A stretch of 23,449 nucleotides of DNA from a virus. Under the pieces are notes generated by a model. It did not search any database and had not been told where the DNA came from. It saw nothing but the letters and a program-made list of their open reading frames with translations. A program made the translations under genes and the position numbers. The stretch lies in the IMG/VR virus record IMGVR_UViG_3300025120_006270, positions 1-23,449 of that record, one strand, 5' to 3'. Of the stretch, positions 6,328 through 14,397 are shown in pieces. How positions within the stretch are numbered: position 1 is the first letter of the stretch; every line of letters begins with the position of its first letter.

Positions 6328-6948
6328 TTAACCCTCTGGATATAAAACTTCAAAATCCTTTACATAAAGTTGTTTAATATTGTCAATCAGTCTATCAGTC
6401 TTTACTAATTTTTTGGTTTCATTGGTGGACAGTTTTTTATATGGCACATCTTTCATTACAAATTCTATATCAAGTGTCTCACTCATCCATTTTTCAAAGT
6501 CATCATCAAATCCCCACTCTAGTTTCCAGATGTTTGTTTTAGATGAAATAAAATCCATCTGTGGTCTAAACCAATTCGCACCTTCAGTAAGTGGAAAGTT
6601 CTCAAGCATCATACCAAACATCATAGGGTCTTCCATAACTTCTTGAATATCATCGCCATACATTCTTGTGAGAAAAATAGAGGTTGATATAAATCTATCG
6701 ATGGGATTTCTTACGACTGTAATGTGAGGAATATCAGAGACATCAAAGTGCTTTTCATACAACTCTTTATGAAAGTGTGCGGGTTCAATACCATCAACAC
6801 TTTTCCAAATAAATTGACTTTCTAATTCAAAATTATTAAGTTTAATATTTTCAGTAAAAAATCTTCCTGCAGTTCTTGGTATATGAATAAACAGAAACTT
6901 TTTTTCAGGATCAGGAAAGTTTCTAATAGTATGACGATAGACTGGCAT
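6328..6948 (-). CDS. Sulfotransferase-family protein
   Basis: The 206-aa product looks like a small sulfotransferase that would move sulfate from PAPS to a hydroxyl, most likely on a carbohydrate. The N-terminal FLFIHIPRTAGRFFTENI (near residues 18-35) is the 5'-phosphosulfate loop pattern of the type 2 sulfotransferase families, where a Lys is more common than the R25 found here. The second site, VVRNPIDRFIST (78-89), gives the Arg and Ser that bind the 3'-phosphate of PAPS. The protein is short for the family, but both cofactor sites are present. The start overlaps the stop of the epimerase gene as TAATG, so both are one unit at the tail of the gp55-gp47-gp46 operon. The substrate is unknown: host surface glycan, or a phage glycan, is possible. 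Confidence 0.8.
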   Translation of the reverse strand: MPVYRHTIRNFPDPEKKFLFIHIPRTAGRFFTENIKLNNFELESQFIWKSVDGIEPAHFHKELYEKHFDVSDIPHITVVRNPIDRFISTSIFLTRMYGDDIQEVMEDPMMFGMMLENFPLTEGANWFRPQMDFISSKTNIWKLEWGFDDDFEKWMSETLDIEFVMKDVPYKKLSTNETKKLVKTDRLIDNIKQLYVKDFEVLYPEG

Positions 6949-7664
6949 TAAACAGTATCAAAAATATCTACAGTAGGAAACCATCCAATACTCTTAAGTC
7001 TTGAGATATCTGCTTGATTGTCCATTCTTTCACCAGGAGTATCCTCTACAAGAGGTAAGTGACCCATATCCATTACTTTAGCAAGTTTCTTGACAGACAC
7101 TGACTTACCTGTTCCAATTGTCACAGGACCAGTAATACTAGATGATGCCAGATAATGAATAGCACGACATACATCTTTAACATGAATCCAATCACGCTTA
7201 TGGTTCGTGACATACTTTGCAGTCTTATCTTCAAGCATCCTATACATCATATTAGGACGACTGTTAGGACCATAGACTGTTGTAAACCTCATGCCAACTG
7301 AATTTGGAGGAGCCATGACTTCATTAATCCATTTAGTCATAGCATATGGATTCTCCCAGTAATCTTCCTCTACTGCACTTGAAGAGGCATACAAAAGTCT
7401 TGTGTTTGTCTTTCTACACCACTCAAACAACTTCTTTGCTTTGACTACGTTGTTCTCATAATAAAGTTTTGGTTCTTTTAGACTCTCTCTAATATCAGCA
7501 TACGCTGCAAGGTGAATGATGAGATCATAATTACCACCAGAAAAGTCTCCAATATCATCAGGATAGTCAATGCCATCAACATTTACAAAACCTAAAGTCT
7601 GTTGCCAATCTTGAAAAACATTACGACCAATAAAACCATTATGACCTGTAACTAAAACTTTCAT
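6948..7664 (-). CDS. NAD-dependent sugar epimerase/dehydratase (extended SDR)
   Basis: The product should be a nucleotide-sugar epimerase, dehydratase or reductase. The NAD-binding loop GHNGFIG is at residues 7-13, the active-site pair is Y107 and K111 (YAMTK), with Ser residues at 94-96 (ASSSA) in the expected place, and MRFTTVYGP is the usual substrate-side motif. At 238 aa it is shorter than common family members (about 300-330), and the end GWFPTVDIFDTV suggests loss of the last C-terminal part, with the catalytic half intact. It shares ATGA with the end of gp46 and TAATG with the sulfotransferase, which ties the two to a carbohydrate-modifying role. Such enzymes are often laterally moved and carried by cyanophages. 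Its precise substrate cannot be told from sequence. Confidence 0.85.
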   Translation of the reverse strand: MKVLVTGHNGFIGRNVFQDWQQTLGFVNVDGIDYPDDIGDFSGGNYDLIIHLAAYADIRESLKEPKLYYENNVVKAKKLFEWCRKTNTRLLYASSSAVEEDYWENPYAMTKWINEVMAPPNSVGMRFTTVYGPNSRPNMMYRMLEDKTAKYVTNHKRDWIHVKDVCRAIHYLASSSITGPVTIGTGKSVSVKKLAKVMDMGHLPLVEDTPGERMDNQADISRLKSIGWFPTVDIFDTV

Positions 7665-9373
7665 GATACCATCCTACTAAATCCTTTAACTTTTTCAAAT
7701 CTCATCACATTATCAAATCGATCTTCCAGACCAGTCTTATGAGAGATAATAAAGATGTTTGCATCTTTCACAACGTATTTAATAATCTTGAGGAACTCTT
7801 CTGTTCCAAACCCATCAAGAGAACTATCAAACACTTCGTCCATAATGAGTAGATTTGTGTTAACAGAATTTTTCATCCTTGCTACCTCTCTCCAGGTAAA
7901 CAAGAGTGATAGGTCGATTCTCATCTTCTCCCCCTCGCTGAAAGAAGCATAAGAAAAATCTTCATGTATTGGAGACTGAACGGTTTCGTTAAACTCCTCA
8001 TCAAGTGTGAAGTTAATATAGAAGTCCATCATCTGTAGATAACGGTTCACCTGCTGATTAATCAGAGGAAGATACTTCTTAATGATTTTGGATTTTACTC
8101 CACCGTCTTTGAGTAGACTATACGAAAAATCGTAATAGCTAATCGTATCCTTCTTTGAAGATAACTCGTCGTATGTAGTTTTTAGATTATCCTTGAAGGT
8201 CTCTAACTTTTCATGTTCAGTATTTCTGTTTGCAAGTTGATCGGCAAGGTTTTGAACTTCCGATTCCAGATCTCTGATTTGTCTTTGACATCCAGAAATC
8301 CTAGCATTGTTTTGAGAAATATCATTATTGAGTTTAGAGATCTCCTTTGATAGAATAGTAAATTGACGCTCTCGCTCTTCTTCTCCTTTAATTGCCTCCT
8401 CCAGTTCTTTATAACCAGATTGCAACTCTTTTGCTTTAGTTTGAGCGTCATTAATTCTATTTATTCTGAGAGTCTCTTCAATCTCTTGGTTGCAGGTAGG
8501 GCAAACTGTATTTTCAGTGAAGAACTTATGATCTTTAGTAATGGTAGATACTTTTTGTGAAATCTTTCCTTTTAAGTTACCAAGTTTACGAAGTTTATCT
8601 GTAGCACCCGTGACATATCCTTGATCTTTGGTATGACTAAAAATATTTTCTTCTGTTATAGCATTTTGCTTCATGTACAAATCTGTTTCAGTAAGAAGTT
8701 CAGTTACTTTCTTCTTTTTACTTTCAATATTTTGTGCTGCTTGATTCTCTAACTCCTCAATAAAGTTTTCCTGCATTTTAACTTTGTCAGTTAAAGACTC
8801 TTTCTTCAAACAAAGAACTTTAATATCTTCTTTTACTATACGAATTTTATCCTTAAGAATACCATTCATAGAAGAAAAGATTTTGATGTCTAACAAATCT
8901 TCAATTACTTCTCTCCTACTGTTTGCAGGAAGTTGCATGAAAGGAACAAAGGTGCTACTACCCAAAATTACAATCTGGGTAAATGACTTGTAGTTCATCT
9001 TTAATACACTCTGTTCTAACCATTTTTGTTGATCTAAAGCAGCAGCAAACTGGTCCATTACAGAACCGTTCCTATAGATCTCAAACAGAGCAGGTTTAAT
9101 TCCACGAACCACTTTCCAATTCGTATCACCAATTGTGAATTCAACCTCTACCTTACAATCCTTCTCATTCACAGAGTTGATGAGTTGAGGTTTGTTTATT
9201 TTACGGAAAGGTTTTCCAAACAAGGAAAATGTTAATGCATCAAGTACTGTTGATTTACCAGCACCATTTGTTCCAATGATTAAATTAGTAGAGTTCTCAT
9301 TAAGTGAAAATTCAGTAAATTGATTGCCCGTTGATAGAAAGTTTTTCCAACGAATCTTTTCAAACAAAATCAT
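7661..9373 (-). CDS. 46: gp46 recombination endonuclease subunit (Rad50-like ATPase)
   Basis: This is the SMC/Rad50-type ATPase of the phage gp46-gp47 complex, which resects DNA ends for recombination-dependent replication and takes part in host DNA breakdown. The 570 aa show Walker A GTNGAGKST at residues 34-42, a long coiled coil on both sides of a zinc hook CPTC at 291-294, the ABC signature in ASFSEGEKMR near 476-485 and Walker B LLIMDEVFD at 508-516. All motifs are complete and the length is close to T4 gp46 (560 aa). Its ATG at 9371-9373 lies inside the end of the DUF3110 gene (14-base overlap), with gp47 just before that, so all three are translated from one message. Confidence 0.97.
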   Translation of the reverse strand: MILFEKIRWKNFLSTGNQFTEFSLNENSTNLIIGTNGAGKSTVLDALTFSLFGKPFRKINKPQLINSVNEKDCKVEVEFTIGDTNWKVVRGIKPALFEIYRNGSVMDQFAAALDQQKWLEQSVLKMNYKSFTQIVILGSSTFVPFMQLPANSRREVIEDLLDIKIFSSMNGILKDKIRIVKEDIKVLCLKKESLTDKVKMQENFIEELENQAAQNIESKKKKVTELLTETDLYMKQNAITEENIFSHTKDQGYVTGATDKLRKLGNLKGKISQKVSTITKDHKFFTENTVCPTCNQEIEETLRINRINDAQTKAKELQSGYKELEEAIKGEEERERQFTILSKEISKLNNDISQNNARISGCQRQIRDLESEVQNLADQLANRNTEHEKLETFKDNLKTTYDELSSKKDTISYYDFSYSLLKDGGVKSKIIKKYLPLINQQVNRYLQMMDFYINFTLDEEFNETVQSPIHEDFSYASFSEGEKMRIDLSLLFTWREVARMKNSVNTNLLIMDEVFDSSLDGFGTEEFLKIIKYVVKDANIFIISHKTGLEDRFDNVMRFEKVKGFSRMVS

Positions 9374-9632
9374 GACTAGCGTCTGGAGGAATTACAAGGT
9401 CGTTTTTTGTGATCACTGCATAATTATAGTCATGCATCTCACAAGTTTTAATCATTATATCATCTTCTACTTCGATGATGTGCATGTCTGGACTACCATC
9501 ATCTTCAAGCATCATAGCATATCTTGTCGCATCGTCTTCTTCTTCAAACAAATATAATATTTGTTCTCCCTCATCATCTTTTACAGAATATGCTCCTTCT
9601 GTTTCTTTACCGTAGATCGTTAAGATATACAT
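9360..9632 (-). CDS. DUF3110-like protein between gp47 and gp46
   Basis: The 90-aa protein opens MYILTIYGKETEGAYSVKDD and carries LYLFEEEDDATRYAMMLEDD followed by an acidic stretch and IEVEDDIM. The core 'L F E . E D D A T R Y A . . L E' is the hallmark of DUF3110, a family found chiefly in cyanobacteria and their phages, with no known biochemistry. The protein is very acidic. The start overlaps the end of gp47 as TAATG and the stop overlaps the start of gp46, so it is placed in the middle of the recombination complex operon. A partner role with gp46/gp47 or a host-derived regulator are both open. Family assignment is from memory of the motif. Confidence 0.82.
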   Translation of the reverse strand: MYILTIYGKETEGAYSVKDDEGEQILYLFEEEDDATRYAMMLEDDGSPDMHIIEVEDDIMIKTCEMHDYNYAVITKNDLVIPPDASHDFV

Positions 9633-10678
9633 TACACCAGCTCACATGCTTCCTGATAAACTTCATTCATAATTTTTTGAATCAAAGATTTATCAAGAGG
9701 AACCTCTGCCTCTTCAATATATCTATTCAGTATTGACATCGTATCCTCAGATTCAACCAAGTCAATTTCCTTATCATACCATCCACTAAAGTCAAAGTTT
9801 TCAACAACTTTTAATTCAGCAATACCTGATGAATAAAGTTTATCTATAAACTTTTCGAAATTCTTAGTATCAGTTTTCTTACGAACAATTACCTTTACAA
9901 TTTTGTTTTCGTATTCTCTAGTATCAAACGTTTGATGTGGCGTATCCTCATAGTAAATATTGTAAAACATTCTGTGTGGATTATTGACTGGTTTCCTTTC
10001 TAAAGTCTCTGTGTCAAAAATATGAAATCCACGAGCATCATTCACATCACTCCAGAACATCTCATATGGATTTCCTAGGTACGAGATTTTACCATCAGTC
10101 GATCTAGTGTGATAGTGTCCGGAGAAGACATGATTGAACTTCTCAAATAATGAGCACTCCATACCATGCTCCATGACGATCTGTCGATTAACTCTAAATC
10201 CTTGGAGCTCAAGGTGCCCCATCGCGCACTTGCAAGTTGTCTTTTCAATAATTTTAAAAGTATCTGCTTCATTTTCTTGATTGATCCAAGGTATAAAAAG
10301 AACTTTAAGTTTGTCTAACTTTACTTCTTCTGGTGCAGAATAAACTTCGACATTATCATACTCACGCAGAAGAAGATCAACTGCATTAATTGTGTTAGTA
10401 TTTTTATAATATGCTGTGTGATTACCAACGATAGTATGAACTTTAACTCCCATCTTTTGGAGTCTATCGTAATAGTTATCCTTTGCCCATGCAAGAGCAG
10501 CAAAATTAATACCAGTTCTATTGTCGAAGGTATCACCCATATCAACAATCGTAGTGATACCTTCTTTCTCTAAAGTAGGAAAGAATACTTCATCGTAGAA
10601 CTTTAAAAAGTAATCATGAAATAACTTAGAGTTTTTACGAGCACCAAAGTGTTGATCGGTAATGATTGCAACTTTCAT
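9632..10678 (-). CDS. 47: gp47 recombination endonuclease subunit (Mre11-like)
   Basis: This is the Mre11-type metallophosphoesterase nuclease that pairs with gp46. From the ATG at 10676-10678 it is 348 aa (T4 gp47 is 339 aa). The five metal-binding motifs are in order: D8 and H10 in TDQHFG, D49 in MGDTFDNR, N86-H87 in VGNHTAYY, then GHLELQG, and SGHYHTRS with two more histidines. The gene overlaps the gp55 stop by one base (TGATG); a TTG codon just upstream is an unlikely start. It is read from the gp55 promoter. Nothing unusual is seen in the catalytic core. Confidence 0.96.
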   Translation of the reverse strand: MKVAIITDQHFGARKNSKLFHDYFLKFYDEVFFPTLEKEGITTIVDMGDTFDNRTGINFAALAWAKDNYYDRLQKMGVKVHTIVGNHTAYYKNTNTINAVDLLLREYDNVEVYSAPEEVKLDKLKVLFIPWINQENEADTFKIIEKTTCKCAMGHLELQGFRVNRQIVMEHGMECSLFEKFNHVFSGHYHTRSTDGKISYLGNPYEMFWSDVNDARGFHIFDTETLERKPVNNPHRMFYNIYYEDTPHQTFDTREYENKIVKVIVRKKTDTKNFEKFIDKLYSSGIAELKVVENFDFSGWYDKEIDLVESEDTMSILNRYIEEAEVPLDKSLIQKIMNEVYQEACELV

Positions 10679-11169
10679 CAATTACGGAGCTTGGAATGCA
10701 CAGCGTCTTTGATACTATTATAGTCGCTGTAATTCGATCCGTCAAGGGTGTTGTTGTCGTCAAACACCTCACTGTAACCAGACCGTTCGATGATCTTGTT
10801 CTTGATTTCTAACTGTCTTTTCTCTCGCTGAATACGACGCAGAAAAGCGTAATGAATAATCTGAGTGAAATACGCAAAGGGATTCTGGGATTTCTCTGGG
10901 TTAAAGTTATGTATATACTGAACGCAGTTCTCAATTCCGTCTGAAACCATGTCCTCTTTGAACATGTAGTTGACGAAGTTTGGTTTAAATGAAAGGTGTG
11001 TAGCAATCTTTAAAAAACACTCACCAATATACCTTGGAATAGGAGGTTTGGGAAGTTCCTTGATTACTGCAATTTCTTTGTCTTCACGATACTTGATAAG
11101 TGCTGCCAGGAACTCTTTATTATTAACATAATGTTCCGACCTCTTTCTCTTTGCCATTGGTCTTATCAT
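10678..11169 (-). CDS. 55: gp55 late-transcription sigma factor
   Basis: gp55 is the small sigma-like protein that directs host RNA polymerase to late promoters of the TATAAATA type. The 163-aa protein has YVNNKEFLAALIKY near the N-terminus, matching the T4 gp55 start region, and the central MVSDGIENCVQYIHNFNPEK followed by NPFAYFTQIIHYAFLRRIQR, which corresponds to the conserved sigma region-2 helix that recognises the -10-like box. It is shorter than T4 gp55 (185 aa). The start may be the ATG at 11167-11169 or the one four codons later (MAKRKRSEHY), which fits the T4 start better. The promoter just upstream is of host sigma-70 type, as needed for a factor made before late transcription. Confidence 0.95.
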   Translation of the reverse strand: MIRPMAKRKRSEHYVNNKEFLAALIKYREDKEIAVIKELPKPPIPRYIGECFLKIATHLSFKPNFVNYMFKEDMVSDGIENCVQYIHNFNPEKSQNPFAYFTQIIHYAFLRRIQREKRQLEIKNKIIERSGYSEVFDDNNTLDGSNYSDYNSIKDAVHSKLRN

Positions 11170-11193
11170 AAGTTTATCTCATAATATGTATAG

Positions 11194-11222
11194 ATTATAT
11201 CATCTTACTGAAGACTTGACAA
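11194..11222 (-). promoter_or_regulatory. Sigma-70 promoter with extended -10 ahead of gp55
   Basis: On the minus strand a -35 of TTGTCA (11217-11222) is followed by a 17-base spacer and a perfect -10 TATAAT (11194-11199), with TG one base ahead of it (TGATATAAT), the extended -10 form. The gp55 ATG lies about 25 bases downstream of the -10. This is the strongest host-type promoter in the window and should drive gp55, gp47, DUF3110, gp46 and probably the epimerase and sulfotransferase. Confidence 0.88.
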
Positions 11223-11270
11223 GTTCTGTAATTAAAGTAGAATACCTTTGTGGAGGTTGATAGGGATAGC

Positions 11271-11666
11271 TTAGTTCTTCTTAAATAACTTTTCTAAAAT
11301 CTCTTTTGCATCATTGATATTACCTATGCGTCCCATGCGTCTGCTTATCTGTTTGTTATTGTCATCATCATTATTAGAGGATCTGACATAGTCTTGATAC
11401 ATCATAATCATTTCTATATCAGATGATTCACTCATTGTAAGAATGTCAGCAATATTTAAAATGAACATATCCTCTGTAGTTGTTTTTAACCAAGGTTCTA
11501 CCTTGTATCCAACAACACCAGATCTACTCTTAATTTCATTAACTATAACTGGATTAGAAACAAGAATCATAGTTCTATCTTCTTCTTCAGTAGCAGCTAT
11601 CTTGGCAAAGATTTCTTCACCAGTTTTTAATTTAAGTGTGCAGTAAAAATCGTCTTCAATTCCCAT
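11271..11666 (-). CDS. Conserved cyanophage protein, probably Sm-like fold, 131 aa
   Basis: The first half, MGIEDDFYCTLKLKTGEEIF followed by AKIAATEEEDRTMILVSNPV and IVNEI, reads as a run of short beta strands: 'V.LKTGEEI.AKI......D..M.L.NP' is the pattern of Sm/Lsm/Hfq-type barrels, in which residues such as 'L . . G . . . . G' and a strand before 'NP' are typical. A crystal structure of an Sm-like protein of supposed cyanophage origin has been published, and this protein may be a homologue; I cannot confirm that here. The second half is acidic (SSNNDDDNN) and ends in a helical NDAKEILEKLFKKN tail. The gene overlaps the end of uvsW by 11 bases. If the fold is right, RNA binding is possible but not shown. 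Confidence 0.8.
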   Translation of the reverse strand: MGIEDDFYCTLKLKTGEEIFAKIAATEEEDRTMILVSNPVIVNEIKSRSGVVGYKVEPWLKTTTEDMFILNIADILTMSESSDIEMIMMYQDYVRSSNNDDDNNKQISRRMGRIGNINDAKEILEKLFKKN

Positions 11667-13140
11667 GTTTTCCTAGTTGAATAGTGATTATTTCATAGTT
11701 AAAGTTTTCTTCATTATACGTTTTAATTCTTTCTATAAAATGATTTAGTGTGTAATTTCTTCTAGACTTAGTTGAACAATCATCTGAAATATCATACAGA
11801 GTTGCTTTTACTTTATCTTTTCCTTTTCTAAGAACTCGTCCAATACTTTGAAGATTGCGGATTCTGGACTTACTTGGAGAGGCAAAGATAACATTATGGA
11901 GGTTTTTAATGTTAATACCAGTAGAAAAAGTTCCATAAGATGCAACGATGACTGCGTTGTTTTCTTTCTCAGTAATTTCTCTAACTAATTCTCTTTCTTC
12001 GGCGTCTACACCGCCATGTATAAAAAATACCTTACGGTCACCTCGCTTATGTTTATTTATCTCCTCATAGAGTATGGCACCATGCGCTTCAACTCTTGCA
12101 AAAAGCACAAGTGAATTACCTTTAAGATCAAGTGTTAGATTACGAATGAAACGATTACGTTTTTCGTGACCTATTAAATACTGTATCTCATCCTCATAAA
12201 CATCAAATGTTTTTGGTGGATGTTTTAAAACAAGACACTGTATATCAAGTTGAGAAAGATGCCCTTGTCTCATCAATTCATCAGTTCTTGTCACCTTATA
12301 TGATGGACCAAACAGACCCTCTAACACCCACTTATGCGTCTGTGTGCCGTCTAAAGTTCCAGTAAATCCAAATCTATACTTGGCATGATGAAGTTTGGTC
12401 ATGATGTTGATGAGAGACTTAGACTTGAACAAATGCGCTTCATCACCTATAATAACACCATAGTCTTCAAAGAAAGATCTTTCTAGTTTATAAACAGATT
12501 GCCAGGTTGTGATTGTTACTGGTGCTTCATTACTTTTTTCCTTACCAGAATAGATACGGTGACAATATGACTCAACATCCAAACCATAATCAAGAAAATC
12601 CTTGTACATCTGCTCTACGAGAGATGTCGTTGGAACAACTAAAAGGATTTTTTCACCTCGGTCTGCATAATATCTCACTAGAGAATAAATCATCAATGAT
12701 TTGCCAGAAGCAGTGGGGCTTATCAATAGCTTTCTATTGTGCTTTAGAGCTCCGTATACTCCCTCAATTTGATATTTCCTAGGAGTATGAGAACAAATAG
12801 AGTTCATATAATCCTTAACACCTTCTAAGGAAATATGATCGTTCTCCTCATACGGAGTTCCATAGAATTTATTATCTTCAAATTTATAACTATATCCGTA
12901 GTTATCACAGAACTGAACAATCTTATCTAACAGACCAACATAAATCTGCTTAGATCGCATATCGTAAAGGTGAATCTCTCCGTTCCAATTCTTTCCACGA
13001 TACTGTGGCATAAATTTTGCATTAGGAACTTCAAACTTAAAGTGATCTCTAAGTTCATATTCTATATGAGGTTCAGTATTAATTTTTAAAAATACTTCGT
13101 TTGATTTAGATATAACAAGATTGGCAGTCGTATCAATCAC
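11656..13140 (-). CDS. uvsW: UvsW RNA-DNA and branched-DNA helicase
   Basis: UvsW is the superfamily 2 helicase that unwinds R-loops and stalled forks, switching T4 from origin-dependent to recombination-dependent replication. This 494-aa protein has the T4 N-terminal DNA-binding part (YRGKNWNGEIHLYD near residues 47-60), Walker A SPTASGKS (141-148), the DEAH box GDEAH (232-236), motif III FTGT, and motif VI QSIGRVLRKG. The start is a GTG at 13138-13140: the only in-frame codons upstream back to a stop are not starts, and the N-terminus beginning there matches the T4 domain. A late-type box lies 21 bases upstream, in keeping with late expression of uvsW in T4. The stop runs into the Sm-like gene. 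Confidence 0.95.
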   Translation of the reverse strand: MIDTTANLVISKSNEVFLKINTEPHIEYELRDHFKFEVPNAKFMPQYRGKNWNGEIHLYDMRSKQIYVGLLDKIVQFCDNYGYSYKFEDNKFYGTPYEENDHISLEGVKDYMNSICSHTPRKYQIEGVYGALKHNRKLLISPTASGKSLMIYSLVRYYADRGEKILLVVPTTSLVEQMYKDFLDYGLDVESYCHRIYSGKEKSNEAPVTITTWQSVYKLERSFFEDYGVIIGDEAHLFKSKSLINIMTKLHHAKYRFGFTGTLDGTQTHKWVLEGLFGPSYKVTRTDELMRQGHLSQLDIQCLVLKHPPKTFDVYEDEIQYLIGHEKRNRFIRNLTLDLKGNSLVLFARVEAHGAILYEEINKHKRGDRKVFFIHGGVDAEERELVREITEKENNAVIVASYGTFSTGINIKNLHNVIFASPSKSRIRNLQSIGRVLRKGKDKVKATLYDISDDCSTKSRRNYTLNHFIERIKTYNEENFNYEIITIQLGKHGN

Positions 13141-13161
13141 ATAGACCCATTCATCTAATAA

Positions 13162-13170
13162 TATTTATTA
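13162..13170 (-). promoter_or_regulatory. Late promoter box for uvsW
   Basis: The minus strand reads TAATAAATA, one base from the T4 late consensus TATAAATA in its first half, 21 bases before the GTG of uvsW. The first TAA of the box is the stop codon of the 69-aa gene. Confidence 0.65.
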
Positions 13171-13377
13171 CATATTTTCAAACTTATATTCTAACATCAT
13201 TCTATACAAGGAGTCTCTTAAATACCAAAGATGTTCTTGCTCCATTGGATGTCTGGCAGGAGAACCTTCCCAATTTTCAATCCTTTTCAAAACACAGTGA
13301 TGCAATAGACGAATATCTTCTATAGTCAAACTAACTGTGTAATCAAAGTCTTGACTTGGTTCGAATTCTTCATCCAT
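13168..13377 (-). CDS. Conserved small protein, 69 aa, between uvsY and uvsW
   Basis: The protein opens MDEEFEPSQDFDYTVSLTIE and continues with a helical HHCVLKRIENWEGSP and a C-terminal EHLWYLRDSLYRMMLEYKF. It is acidic at the start and amphipathic after that, with no domain that I recognise. The ATG at 13375-13377 shares one base with the uvsY stop (TAATG). Its last codons lie within the late promoter box of uvsW. Location between two recombination genes hints at a role in the same process, or simply at shared expression. Confidence 0.8.
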   Translation of the reverse strand: MDEEFEPSQDFDYTVSLTIEDIRLLHHCVLKRIENWEGSPARHPMEQEHLWYLRDSLYRMMLEYKFENM

Positions 13378-13811
13378 TATCCTAGTCCTGAATTAAACCT
13401 CATGAATTCTATTGCGTTTTTAATTTGATAAGTTCTATTAGTTATCTGTTTTAGTATGCTCTCGATATACACGAGCATCGTATCATAGTAATCTATCTTT
13501 AAACACACTGTAGAGAGTTTTTCATCTGCATCAAGATACTTTTGCATAGTATCTTTATCTCTAATTTTTTTAGGAAAAGGTTTTTCGACATATACTTCAG
13601 GGTCAGATTTGCCACTGAAGTATTCATAACGTTCGTGTCTAATATTTTTTTTCTGTTGTTCTGCTTTCTTTCTCATTAGAAAGATTGTATTATATAATTC
13701 AAAATACTTCGCATGAAGAGCGGGAATGTTAGTGGACTCTATATGTAAATTGTCCATATCAATTTTAGAATCCTTTACCCACATCTCTTGAAGTTTATCA
13801 AGATCGATCAT
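13377..13811 (-). CDS. uvsY: UvsY recombination mediator
   Basis: UvsY loads the UvsX recombinase on gp32-covered single-stranded DNA. The 144-aa protein matches T4 UvsY (137 aa) in length and order: a first part LDKLQEMWVKDSKID, then a basic helix KKAEQQKKNIRHERYEYFSG in which RYEYFSGKSDPE corresponds to the T4 LDYYSGRGDG segment, a DADEKLSTV stretch matching T4 SADKDVLKV, and a C-terminal helix IKNAIEFMRFNSG matching T4 IKHIQDMRAFEAG. ATGA overlap with the gp3-like gene upstream. Confidence 0.93.
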   Translation of the reverse strand: MIDLDKLQEMWVKDSKIDMDNLHIESTNIPALHAKYFELYNTIFLMRKKAEQQKKNIRHERYEYFSGKSDPEVYVEKPFPKKIRDKDTMQKYLDADEKLSTVCLKIDYYDTMLVYIESILKQITNRTYQIKNAIEFMRFNSGLG

Positions 13812-14395
13812 AGAGAGTTGTTTTCCATATCCGTCAAGTTGTACATAGTATACTTGAAACTTGCCTCTGCTGTAAAGTATTCAATGTCAGTATCAGTAGC
13901 ATCAAACGTAATTGTTGTCAAAGAATATGGGAATAAATCTTTAAACATTACTTGAAACTTTGGAACAAGATTGTTACTAAGTATTTGTAGTGTAGCATCA
14001 GAGTAGATATTGTCACCAGTTTCCGTTGGGATAATACCATACTCTTCACCTTCTTTTTCTAAATCAAAAAATTCTTTTGGTGATTCTGGAAAACCAAGAC
14101 CACGAATCCAATTTTGAATTTCCATGTAATTAGTCAAATCTTCATCGACTAAAAATCTAATTGAAAGATCACCAAACTCTATTTTATCTCCAGGGATGGG
14201 AACATCTCTCAAATAGTTTGGTTGAAATGTAACACCAAGATCAATGGATGGAATATTTGCTTGATTGCAGAGAAATGCTGCTTTAGGACATCTTTTTACA
14301 ATAAACCTAAAACCAGTTGGTGATAAAAAATTTCTATTCTCAACCTGTCTAGAATATCTTTCTGCAGGTTTAGTTCTTTTTCTTGTCCTTGGCAT
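13808..14395 (-). CDS. 3: gp3-like tail completion and sheath stabiliser protein
   Basis: gp3 in T4 caps the end of the tail tube before the head is joined. This 195-aa protein (T4 gp3 is 176 aa) has a basic start (MPRTRKRTKPAERYSR), then FRFIVKRCPKAAFLCNQANI, PSIDLG, and IEFGDLSIRFLVDEDLTNYM followed by EIQNWIRGLGFP. The part 'PG . . . E . . . L . . R F . V D E . L . . . . . . . . W' is shared with T4 gp3 (FEYDPLIVRFIVDEEL), and the pattern belongs to the tube-fold proteins in general. The closing strands ITFDATDTDIEYFTAEASFK match the T4 ending in place. A paralogue such as gp54 or a tube protein is the alternative. The gene order after gp23 fits known cyanophages. Confidence 0.75.
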   Translation of the reverse strand: MPRTRKRTKPAERYSRQVENRNFLSPTGFRFIVKRCPKAAFLCNQANIPSIDLGVTFQPNYLRDVPIPGDKIEFGDLSIRFLVDEDLTNYMEIQNWIRGLGFPESPKEFFDLEKEGEEYGIIPTETGDNIYSDATLQILSNNLVPKFQVMFKDLFPYSLTTITFDATDTDIEYFTAEASFKYTMYNLTDMENNSL

Positions 14396-14397
14396 AA

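Noticed and set aside
10679-10681. TTG start for gp47
   Set aside because: The adjacent ATG at 10678 is in the same frame and the next codons fit the family start.
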